From assembly GCA_016871475.1 (NCBI GenBank), contig VHDG01000328.1:1-5276 (forward strand): a DNA stretch of 5,276 bases. The letters are read 5' to 3'. Below are positions 1 to 5,276 of the stretch, one piece after another; positions within the stretch are counted from its first letter, which is position 1; each line of letters begins with the position of its first letter. The notes beneath the pieces are model-generated. The model was not told the DNA's origin. It worked only from the letters and a program-made list of their open reading frames with translations, and did not search any database. The translations under genes were made by a program, and so were the position numbers. This DNA is from Verrucomicrobiota bacterium (GTDB lineage Bacteria; Verrucomicrobiota; Verrucomicrobiia; Limisphaerales; UBA11320).

Positions 1-530
1 AAAGCCACAACCGTGACGCCCACGGGATACATCATCGCGGACTTCACCTTCTTGCGGAGCCGGGCGGTGTTCTCCAAATAGGTCGCCAGCCGTCCCAGAA
101 TCTCAGCCAGCAAACCACCCCGCTCACCCGCCCCCACCATGCACACGTAAAGCTTGTTAAAAACCTTCGGATGCTTCGACAACGCCTCCGAGAACCCGTC
201 GCCCCCCTCCACCCGAGTGGTGATGTCCTTGATCACGTCCCGCATCGCTTTGTTGGACGTCTGCTCCTGAAGCGCCTGCAGCGACTGAACCATCGCGAGA
301 CCCGCGTCGATCATGGTGGATAGCTGGCGTGTGAAAATCACCAGGTCCTGGAGCCCGACGGATCCCCCGCTCCCTTTGCCCTTACGCGAGGTTTTCTCCT
401 GGATGGAAACCACCAGAAGATTGCGGTTCAGGAGCGTGGCGATCGCGGTCTGCTCCGTGGCGGCGTCAATGCTGGCCGTAATCTCGCGACCGGATCCTGT
501 TTCACGTGCGACGTAAGAAAATGATGGCAT
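1..530 (-). CDS. pilC: Type IV pilus / type II secretion inner-membrane platform protein (PilC/GspF family), N-terminal part
   Basis: The gene is partial: it begins at an ATG at 530-528 and runs off the left edge after 176 codons, whereas family members are usually about 400 residues. PilC/GspF proteins sit in the inner membrane, contact the assembly ATPase and help build pilus or pseudopilus fibres. Residues 1-45 (MPSFSYVARE..., with NRNLLVVSIQE near 36-46) form the typical small N-terminal module. A Gly/Ser/Lys-rich linker follows at about 48-58. The first T2SSF cytoplasmic domain starts near residue 66 with FTRQLSTMIDAGLAMVQSLQAL, and then shows the family signatures GDGFSEALSKHPKVF (110-124) and GAGERGGLLAEIL (133-145). 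Residues 160-176 (KKVKSAMMYPVGVTVVA) are the usual entry to the first membrane helix. No clear Shine-Dalgarno precedes the ATG, but the protein start matches the family. The gene appears to start its own transcript, because the upstream ppdK has a terminator. The PilC versus GspF choice cannot be made from this fragment. Confidence 0.93.
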   Translation of the reverse strand, partial: MPSFSYVARETGSGREITASIDAATEQTAIATLLNRNLLVVSIQEKTSRKGKGSGGSVGLQDLVIFTRQLSTMIDAGLAMVQSLQALQEQTSNKAMRDVIKDITTRVEGGDGFSEALSKHPKVFNKLYVCMVGAGERGGLLAEILGRLATYLENTARLRKKVKSAMMYPVGVTVVA

Positions 531-540
531 AAGTAAGGCT

Positions 541-559
541 CGGGCAGCACCCCTGCCCG
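541..559 (-). promoter_or_regulatory. Leader hairpin just upstream of the pilC-type start
   Basis: CGGGCAG (541-547) and CTGCCCG (553-559) form a perfect 7-bp inverted repeat around a 5-base loop. It ends 10 bases before the ATG of the minus-strand pilC-type gene, inside the leader expected from the candidate promoter at 592-620. No T-tract follows on either strand, so it does not look like an intrinsic terminator. It could limit ribosome access or stabilise the mRNA 5' end. The hairpin is seen; any function is inferred. Confidence 0.45.
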
Positions 560-591
560 CTCCCTCGTTACATCGGAATCCTCACACCAAA

Positions 592-620
592 AATAAAACA
601 GCGACCTCCATCCCTGGCAA
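592..620 (-). promoter_or_regulatory. Candidate sigma70-like promoter for the pilC-type gene
   Basis: On the minus strand TTGCCA (620-615) matches the -35 consensus at 5 of 6 bases. It is followed after 17 bases by TTTATT (597-592), or after 16 by TTTTAT, each matching the -10 consensus at 4 of 6. The site lies about 60 bases upstream of the pilC-type ATG, in an A/T-rich patch of an otherwise GC-rich spacer, and downstream of the ppdK terminator. This is a match by eye only. Confidence 0.35.
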
Positions 621-716
621 TGTCACTGCCTCGGAACAGGACAGCAAGCGCCCTCCACCGGCCCGGGGAACCCTCGATGCCAGGAAGGCACACCCATGGA
701 GCCGTCCTCCGCTGGC

Positions 717-751
717 ATAAAGAAAAAGCCCGCCCCTTTGTGGGGGCGGGC
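717..751 (-). terminator. Rho-independent terminator of ppdK
   Basis: A perfect 9-bp GC-rich stem (GCCCGCCCC at 728-736 pairing with GGGGCGGGC at 743-751) closes a 6-base loop. On the minus strand it is followed directly by TTTTTCTTTAT (727-717). The hairpin begins 41 bases after the ppdK stop codon and has the right polarity to end that transcript. It therefore separates ppdK from the pilC-type gene downstream. Confidence 0.88.
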
Positions 752-792
752 CTCGAAACTGTTGGTATCCAGGGACGGGCGCTGCGCGCTGG

Positions 793-3543
793 TCACTTCT
801 TCCTGGCCGCGCGCTTCTCCTCGATGGCGGCCTGCGCTGCGGCGAGCCGGGCGACAGGCACCCGGTAGGGCGAGCAGCTCACGTAGGTCAGGCCCACGCG
901 ATGGCAGAACTTGACGGAGTCAGGATCGCCCCCGTGCTCACCGCAGATGCCCAGCTTGATGCCAGGACGGGTCTTGTTCCCCTTCTCCGCCGCGATCTTG
1001 ACCAATTGCCCGACGCCGGTTTGGTCGATGGAGGCAAAGGGATTCTTCTTCACGATCTCGTTCTCGGTGTAAGCGCCGAGGAAGGAGCCCGAGTCGTCAC
1101 GGGACATGCCCAGGCAAGTCTGGGTCAGATCGTTGGTGCCGAAGCTGAAGAATTCAGCGCTGTGGGCAATCTCGTCAGCCGTGAGGGCTCCGCGGGGAAT
1201 CTCGATCATCGTTCCCACGCTGTAGGCGATCTTGACCTTCTTCTCCTTCTGAACCTGCGCAGCGACCTCGTGAACGATCGCGACCTGCAGATCCAGTTCC
1301 TTCTTGAACCCAACGAGAGGAATCATGATCTCCGGCTTCGCCTTGTAGCCTTCCTTGGTTGCCTGAGCAGCGGCTTCCAATACGGCACGTGCCTGCATGC
1401 GGGTGATCTCGGGATACTTGATACCCAGGCGGCATCCGCGGAAGCCCAGCATCGGATTGAACTCATGCAACTCGTGAACACGAGCCATGATCTTCTCAAC
1501 ATTGATCCCCAGCTTCCGGGCCAGGTCCATCTGCTGTTCCTTGGTGTGGGGCAGGAACTCATGCAGGGGCGGATCAAGGAAGCGAATGGTTGCTGGATAG
1601 CCCTTCAACGCCTTGAAGATTCCGTGGAAGTCCTCGCGTTGATAAGGCAGCAGCTTCGCAAGGGCGGCCTCGCGAGCCCCCAGGCTGTCGGCGAGAATCA
1701 TCTCGCGCATCGCATCGATGCGGTCGCCTTCGAAGAACATGTGCTCGGTGCGGGTCAGCCCGATGCCCACCGCGCCAAAGGCGATCGCCTGAGCGGTCTG
1801 TTCAGGCGTGTCTGCATTGGTTCGGACGGAAAGCCGGGTGGCCTTGCTGCACCACTTCATCAGCTGCACGTAGTTCTTGTACTTCTCCGTCGCCTGCGCA
1901 GCCTTATCGTCGTTGAGCAGGCCGGAGATGATCTCGGAGGGCGCTGTCTTGATCTGGCCGGCGTAGACCAGGCCGGAGGTGCCGTCGATGGATAGGAAGT
2001 CCCCTTCCTTGTAAGTGACGCCATCGATGGATGCGGTCTTGGCCTCGTAATCGATCCCGACGCCCGCGGCTCCGCAGACGCAGACCTTGCCCATCTGACG
2101 TGCGACGAGAGCCGCGTGCGAGGACACGCCCCCGCGGGCGGTGAGGATGCCCTCGGCGGCGATCATTCCGCGCAGGTCTTCAGGAGATGTCTCGACGCGG
2201 ACAAGAAGAACTTTCTCGCCCTTCTCCGCTGCGACGACCGCACGTTCCGCGTTGAAGTAAATCTTGCCGGTGGCGGCGCCCGGACCTGCGGGAAGGCCCG
2301 TGGCGATGACCTTCGCCTTCTTCACCTCTGCGAGGTCGAAGATAGGCGCGAGAAGCTGTTCCAGCTGGTCCGCTGGATTGCGAAGAATCGCGGTCTCCCA
2401 GTCGATGAGTTTTTCCTTCACCATCTCGGAAGCGAACTTCAAGGCTGCCGCGGCGGTGCGTTTGCCGTTGCGGGTCTGGAGCATGAACAGGCGACCCTCT
2501 TGAACCGTGAACTCGATGTCCTGGACGTCCTTGAAATGCTTCTCGAGGGTCTTTCGAACTTGGAGCAGCTCAGCGTAGGACTTGGGCATGACGTCCTTGA
2601 GCTTGATCACGGGTTCCGGAGTGCGAACTCCCGCGACGACATCTTCGCCCTGGGCGTTGACGAGGAACTCGCCATAAAACTCATTGGCGCCGTTGGCTGG
2701 ATTGCGCGTGAACGCAACGCCGGAGCCCGACGTCTCGCCCGTGTTGCCGAACACCATGGCTTGAACATTCACGGCGGTTCCCCATTCGGTGGGGATGTTG
2801 TACTTGCGGCGATAGACGATCGCACGGTCGTTCATCCATGAGCTGAACACGGCGCCTGCCGCACCGCGAAGCTGATCCCACGGATTGTTCGGGAACACCT
2901 TGCCGGTGCGCTCCTTCACCAAAGCCTTGAAACGGACCACGAGCTCCTGCTGATCGTGAGCGGTGAGCTCGCTGTCAACGATGTCGCGGTGATACTTCTC
3001 ATGCTTGAAGTTGTGGATCACGGTCTCGAAGGGCTCATGGTCTTCCCCCTCGCGTTTTTGCACGCCAAGAACCACGTCGCCGTACATCTGGATGAACCGG
3101 CGATAGCAATCCCATGAGAAACGCTCATTGCCGGTGGCCTTCACCAGAGCGAGAACCGTCTGGTCGTTCAAACCGAGATTGAGAATCGTGTCCATCATTC
3201 CGGGCATGGAATCGCGAGCTCCCGAGCGAACTGCGACCAGCAGCGGCATCCCGTCGGTTGCGCCAAAGCGCGAGCCCATGATTTTCTCCATGTTCGCCAC
3301 GCCCGCCTCCATCTGGCCCTGCAACGCCGCGGGATAAGAACGCTTGTTCGCGTAGTAGTAGGTGCAGACTTCCGTGCTGATGGTGAATCCCGGAGGCACA
3401 GGAAGGCCAATGCGGGTCATCTCCGCGAGATTCGCGCCTTTACCGCCCAGCAGGGCCTTCATAGAACCATCTCCGTCGGCTTTCTTGTTGCCGAACGTGT
3501 ACACGTATTTGACTGACTTGCTCGATTTCTTTGCTTTGGCCAT
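793..3543 (-). CDS. ppdK: Pyruvate, phosphate dikinase (PPDK)
   Basis: This cytoplasmic enzyme reversibly converts pyruvate + ATP + Pi to phosphoenolpyruvate + AMP + PPi, linking glycolysis and gluconeogenesis. The protein is complete at 916 residues, slightly longer than the roughly 875-900 usual for bacterial PPDK, with Lys-rich tails at both ends. The N-terminal ATP-grasp part carries LLGGKGANLAEM (31-42, K35), VRSGARDSMPGMMDT (105-119, R106), GNTGETSGSGVAFTRNP (266-282) and FMLQTRNGKR (353-362). The swivelling phosphohistidine domain (about 418-525) has GGVSSHAALVAR with catalytic His476. The C-terminal PEP/pyruvate TIM barrel (about 530-905) has R598 (GLTRTEHMF), R654 (RFLDPPLHEF), E781 (GTMIEIPR), N804 (FGTNDLTQ) and catalytic Cys867 (GICGEHGGDP). 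From memory these match the key residues of the Clostridium symbiosum enzyme, so it should be active. The ATG at 3543 lacks a good Shine-Dalgarno, but the GGKGANL block lies at the usual distance. The gene is monocistronic, with its own terminator, and divergent from the AraC-type gene. Confidence 0.98.
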   Translation of the reverse strand: MAKAKKSSKSVKYVYTFGNKKADGDGSMKALLGGKGANLAEMTRIGLPVPPGFTISTEVCTYYYANKRSYPAALQGQMEAGVANMEKIMGSRFGATDGMPLLVAVRSGARDSMPGMMDTILNLGLNDQTVLALVKATGNERFSWDCYRRFIQMYGDVVLGVQKREGEDHEPFETVIHNFKHEKYHRDIVDSELTAHDQQELVVRFKALVKERTGKVFPNNPWDQLRGAAGAVFSSWMNDRAIVYRRKYNIPTEWGTAVNVQAMVFGNTGETSGSGVAFTRNPANGANEFYGEFLVNAQGEDVVAGVRTPEPVIKLKDVMPKSYAELLQVRKTLEKHFKDVQDIEFTVQEGRLFMLQTRNGKRTAAAALKFASEMVKEKLIDWETAILRNPADQLEQLLAPIFDLAEVKKAKVIATGLPAGPGAATGKIYFNAERAVVAAEKGEKVLLVRVETSPEDLRGMIAAEGILTARGGVSSHAALVARQMGKVCVCGAAGVGIDYEAKTASIDGVTYKEGDFLSIDGTSGLVYAGQIKTAPSEIISGLLNDDKAAQATEKYKNYVQLMKWCSKATRLSVRTNADTPEQTAQAIAFGAVGIGLTRTEHMFFEGDRIDAMREMILADSLGAREAALAKLLPYQREDFHGIFKALKGYPATIRFLDPPLHEFLPHTKEQQMDLARKLGINVEKIMARVHELHEFNPMLGFRGCRLGIKYPEITRMQARAVLEAAAQATKEGYKAKPEIMIPLVGFKKELDLQVAIVHEVAAQVQKEKKVKIAYSVGTMIEIPRGALTADEIAHSAEFFSFGTNDLTQTCLGMSRDDSGSFLGAYTENEIVKKNPFASIDQTGVGQLVKIAAEKGNKTRPGIKLGICGEHGGDPDSVKFCHRVGLTYVSCSPYRVPVARLAAAQAAIEEKRAARKK

Positions 3544-3619
3544 AGATCTGATGCCGGTGATTGGTTTTTACCGGGATTTGTTGAGCGACACTGGAAAGTC
3601 TCGCGAAAAACGAGCCGCG

Positions 3620-3647
3620 AAGCTAACAAAGGCCGGTTCGGAGTCAA
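3620..3647 (-). promoter_or_regulatory. Candidate ppdK promoter (weak)
   Basis: On the minus strand TTGACT (3647-3642) matches the -35 consensus at 5 of 6 bases. The best -10 after a 16-base spacer is TAGCTT (3625-3620), only 3 of 6. It would give a leader of roughly 70 bases before the ppdK ATG. The poor -10 may mean an activator is needed, or that the real promoter lies elsewhere in the 3544-3690 spacer. Confidence 0.25.
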
Positions 3648-3651
3648 CGGT

Positions 3652-3662
3652 TCTGTTACAGA
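3652..3662. promoter_or_regulatory. Short palindrome in the divergent ppdK / AraC-type spacer
   Basis: TCTGT-T-ACAGA is a perfect 5-bp inverted repeat around one base. It lies just upstream of the candidate ppdK -35 and 28 bases before the start codon of the AraC-type gene, so a protein bound here could affect both directions. AraC-family proteins usually bind direct repeats rather than short palindromes, and an 11-base palindrome can occur by chance. Operator function is only a suggestion. Confidence 0.2.
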
Positions 3663-3690
3663 GTTGTGAATTTAAGCGAAGAACACATCG

Positions 3691-4683
3691 ATGAAGCCTG
3701 CTTTAAAGCCCGGCCGCGCTGCTCTTGAGCAAACGCCGCAGCCATCCAGAAGCCTCTCCTGGGAGGAAACCCGGCTTTGGCACCGACCGGGTGTTCTCTG
3801 GCGTCAATTGCACGGGAGCATCCATGAGCTCGGCGTCAGCTTCGAATGGCATGAGTTCCAGCTCTCGGAGCGTCTCGATTGGGCTCGCAGCTTCCACCCT
3901 GGAACTCTCGAACTCTGCTTGAATCTCCAGGGCCGCGGCACCGTGGTGTCCGGAGGCCAGACGGCTGAGTTCAACGATCAAACCGTCGGCTTCTACTCCG
4001 TGGGCAAGGCCGGCATGGAAGCCTGGCGAGATCCGGGAATGCTCCAGAAGTTTCTCTGCATCGAATTCTCCTCCGCCTTTCTTCGCTCGCACCTGGAACC
4101 CTGGGGGCACGGCCTCCATCCCGTCGTGACAGCCGCGATGCGAAATGAAGCGACTCCCAGTGCGCTTGCCACGACCCGTCGCCTGACGAGTACCGAGTCG
4201 GAGCTCATCAGATCGCTGCAGCGTCCCCCGATCCTGGGCGCTGCCCAGCCTCCGTGGTATCTCGGCAAAGCCCTCGAGGTGATCGCCGCCTTCTTCTACG
4301 CCACCCCCGCCGAGGAGGAATTATTCTGCCATCGCCAGCAACACGCCGCGGCAGACCGGGTGGAGAAGACCGTTCGCCTTCTCAAGTCCCATCTCGCTGA
4401 GCCCCTATCCCTGGCCGAGATCGGCAAGCAGGTGGGCTGCAGTCCGTTTTACCTGAGCCGGACCTTCTCCCGGGAGATGGGCATGACCATCCCTCAATAC
4501 GTTCGTCAGATCCGGATGGAGAAAGCCGCGGAGTTGCTCCGGGCCGGGAAACACAATGTGACAGAGGCCGCGTTCGAGGTGGGTTACAACAGCCTCAGCC
4601 ACTTCAGCCACGCATTCCACCAAACCTTCGGCTGCTGCCCCGGGCTCTATCCAGTCAAGGTCCGCCCCTCCCAAAAAGAATGA
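3691..4683 (+). CDS. AraC/XylS-family transcriptional regulator
   Basis: The 330-residue protein is a DNA-binding transcription factor with a sensing N-terminal part and a C-terminal AraC-type double helix-turn-helix. Residues about 45-135 are beta-rich (for example TLELCLNLQGRGTVVSGG, 72-89) and fit an AraC cupin-like effector domain. Residues about 185-205 form the helical linker (LGKALEVIAAFFYA). The DNA-binding domain spans about 222-322. Its first HTH is around 238-260 (PLSLAEIGKQVGCSPFYLSRTFSRE). The second is around 288-313, with the family hallmark HNVTEAAFEVGYNSLSHFSHAF followed by FGCCPGLYP. Length is typical of the family. The ATG at 3691 has only a weak purine stretch (AGCGAAGAA) upstream. 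The layout recalls PchR/YbtA-like regulators, but no siderophore or TonB gene is visible, so the effector is unknown. It is divergent from ppdK, 147 bases away, making ppdK and itself the nearest candidate targets. Confidence 0.93.
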   Translation: MKPALKPGRAALEQTPQPSRSLSWEETRLWHRPGVLWRQLHGSIHELGVSFEWHEFQLSERLDWARSFHPGTLELCLNLQGRGTVVSGGQTAEFNDQTVGFYSVGKAGMEAWRDPGMLQKFLCIEFSSAFLRSHLEPWGHGLHPVVTAAMRNEATPSALATTRRLTSTESELIRSLQRPPILGAAQPPWYLGKALEVIAAFFYATPAEEELFCHRQQHAAADRVEKTVRLLKSHLAEPLSLAEIGKQVGCSPFYLSRTFSREMGMTIPQYVRQIRMEKAAELLRAGKHNVTEAAFEVGYNSLSHFSHAFHQTFGCCPGLYPVKVRPSQKE

Positions 4684-4704
4684 GCCCCCCACTCGGGGGG
4701 CTCA
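4681..4704. terminator. Perfect hairpin overlapping the AraC-type stop codon, likely 3'-end structure
   Basis: TGAGCCCCCC (4681-4690) and GGGGGGCTCA (4695-4704) form an uninterrupted 10-bp stem with the 4-base loop ACTC. The first three bases are the TGA stop codon of the regulator gene. On the plus strand no T-run follows (GTAACGATTGATTGAG), so it is not a classical intrinsic terminator for that gene. On the minus strand it is followed by TTCTTTTTGGG (4680-4670), a reasonable U-tract, yet no minus-strand gene is visible to its right. It may protect the 3' end, assist termination, or block antisense transcription. Confidence 0.6.
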
Positions 4705-4874
4705 GTAACGATTGATTGAGTTCTGAACGTTGTAGCCTGTCAGCTAATGCCAAGACCATAACCCCTGGGCTCCTCAAACACAAATCCGTGGTCTACGTGA
4801 CCGAAGACCGGGGATCTACGGAGGCCTGCCAGACGATTGCTTTTTCGTATCGCCCGGACTTTACTCCGGGGCTC
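4705..4874 (+). other. Spacer / possible leader before the HAD gene
   Basis: This 170-base stretch lies between the hairpin and the chosen HAD start. The HAD reading frame stays open upstream to a TGA at 4713-4715, giving 53 extra codons but no further ATG. A GGAGG at 4820-4824 has no ATG, GTG or TTG at a useful distance in that frame. I found no convincing promoter, RNA gene or other conserved structure. It is best read as a 5' untranslated region plus promoter, with an N-terminal extension from a rare start codon as the alternative. Confidence 0.4.
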
Positions 4875-5276
4875 ATGCAGACAACGTCTCTCGTCCCCAA
4901 GCCCATCGAATATGCCGCGTCCTTCAAGCCGCGTCCTTCCATCTCGCACGTCCTCTTCGACTTCGATGGCACCCTCTCCATCATTCGTGAGGGCTGGCCC
5001 CAGGTCATGGTTCCCATGTTCATCGAGATGATCCCGAAAGTCCCGGGGGAGTCCGAACAAGCGCTTCAGGACCTCCTCACCGATGACATCCTCCGCCTCA
5101 ACGGCAAACAGACTATTTACCAGATGATCCAGTTCGCCGCCCGCATCCAGGAACGCGGCGGCTCCCCGAAGGATCCGTTGTGGTACAAACACGAATACCT
5201 GCGCCGCCTGAACGAACGCATCCTGGGGCGCGTCGAGGGGCTGAAATCCGGATCGCGTAAGCCCGACGACTTCCTT
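4875..5276 (+). CDS. HAD-superfamily hydrolase (phosphatase-like), N-terminal part
   Basis: The gene is partial: 134 codons from the ATG at 4875 to the right window edge, with no stop. The HAD motif I, HVLFDFDGTLS, lies at residues 25-35. Asp29 is the expected nucleophile and Asp31 the general acid/base, as in phosphoglycolate-phosphatase-like enzymes. The following mostly helical segment (about 40-125, including GKQTIYQMIQFAARIQERGG at 77-96) fits a C1-type cap that sets substrate choice. Motifs II-IV lie beyond the window, so completeness and substrate cannot be judged. The roughly 24 residues before motif I are longer than the few seen in minimal HAD phosphatases. The ATG is the only in-frame one before motif I, but it has no clear Shine-Dalgarno (CCGGGGCTC precedes it). 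The gene follows the AraC-type gene in the same direction, 191 bases away across a strong hairpin, so it is probably a separate unit. Confidence 0.85.
   Translation, partial: MQTTSLVPKPIEYAASFKPRPSISHVLFDFDGTLSIIREGWPQVMVPMFIEMIPKVPGESEQALQDLLTDDILRLNGKQTIYQMIQFAARIQERGGSPKDPLWYKHEYLRRLNERILGRVEGLKSGSRKPDDFL

Noticed and set aside
620..868. Plus-strand frame of 82 codons across the pilC/ppdK spacer
   Set aside because: It reads through the ppdK terminator hairpin and into the antisense of the ppdK 3' end, and its composition (Arg, Ala, Ser, Pro rich) shows no protein-like pattern.
901..1995. Long plus-strand open frame of 364 codons opposite ppdK
   Set aside because: It lies wholly antisense to a clear, fully conserved PPDK. 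Its translation is low-complexity (rich in Leu, Asp, Gly, Arg, Val) with no recognisable domain, as expected from the complement of GC-biased codons.
2116..2841. Second plus-strand open frame of 241 codons opposite ppdK
   Set aside because: It is in the same antisense situation as the frame at 901-1995, with no domain, no ribosome site and the same shadow composition.
3554..3574. CCGGT...ACCGG inverted repeat in the ppdK leader
   Set aside because: The stem is only 5 bp with an 11-base loop, which is too weak to distinguish from chance in GC-rich DNA; it has no T-tract and no riboswitch-like architecture.
3703..4119. Minus-strand frame of 138 codons opposite the AraC-type gene
   Set aside because: It is antisense to a well-supported regulator and has no domain or start signal of its own.
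3691..4683. Naming the AraC-type gene as a siderophore regulator (pchR/ybtA)
   Set aside because: The overall layout is similar, but no iron-uptake gene is nearby and the effector domain gives no specific signature, so no symbol was assigned.
4740..5192. Minus-strand frame of 150 codons opposite the HAD gene
   Set aside because: The plus strand encodes a clear HAD motif I and cap region; the minus-strand translation is the charged shadow of that gene and has no recognisable motif.

Overview
The window is a GC-rich stretch of bacterial chromosome. It holds two complete genes and two genes cut by the window ends. No phage, transposon, CRISPR, tRNA or rRNA signal was seen. None of the four start codons has a strong Shine-Dalgarno sequence. 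The PilC-type and PPDK proteins read like those of the Planctomycetota/Verrucomicrobiota (PVC) group. That placement is an impression from sequence style, not a search result.

Layout, left to right. (1) 1-530, minus strand: the N-terminal 176 residues of a type IV pilus / type II secretion inner-membrane platform protein (PilC/GspF family), running off the left edge. (2) 531-792: a 262-base spacer with a candidate sigma70-like promoter and a leader hairpin for the pilC-type gene, then the intrinsic terminator of the next gene. (3) 793-3543, minus: a complete pyruvate, phosphate dikinase (ppdK) with all the catalytic residues I could check. (4) 3544-3690: a 147-base divergent intergenic region. 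(5) 3691-4683, plus: a complete AraC-family transcriptional regulator of 330 residues. (6) 4681-4704: a perfect 10-bp hairpin whose left arm starts with the regulator's stop codon. (7) 4875-5276, plus: the N-terminal 134 residues of a HAD-superfamily hydrolase, running off the right edge.

How the genes relate: ppdK interconverts pyruvate and phosphoenolpyruvate at the junction of glycolysis and gluconeogenesis. The AraC-type gene is divergent from it, so their promoters must share the 147-base spacer. Regulation of ppdK by this protein, or simple autoregulation, is therefore possible but unproven. The pilC-type and HAD genes appear to be separate transcription units, and nothing ties them functionally to ppdK. 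I see ordinary chromosomal genes here and no evidence of an undescribed system. The points worth a second look are small: the divergent regulatory region, the oddly polarised hairpin at the regulator's stop codon, and the uncertain start of the HAD gene.
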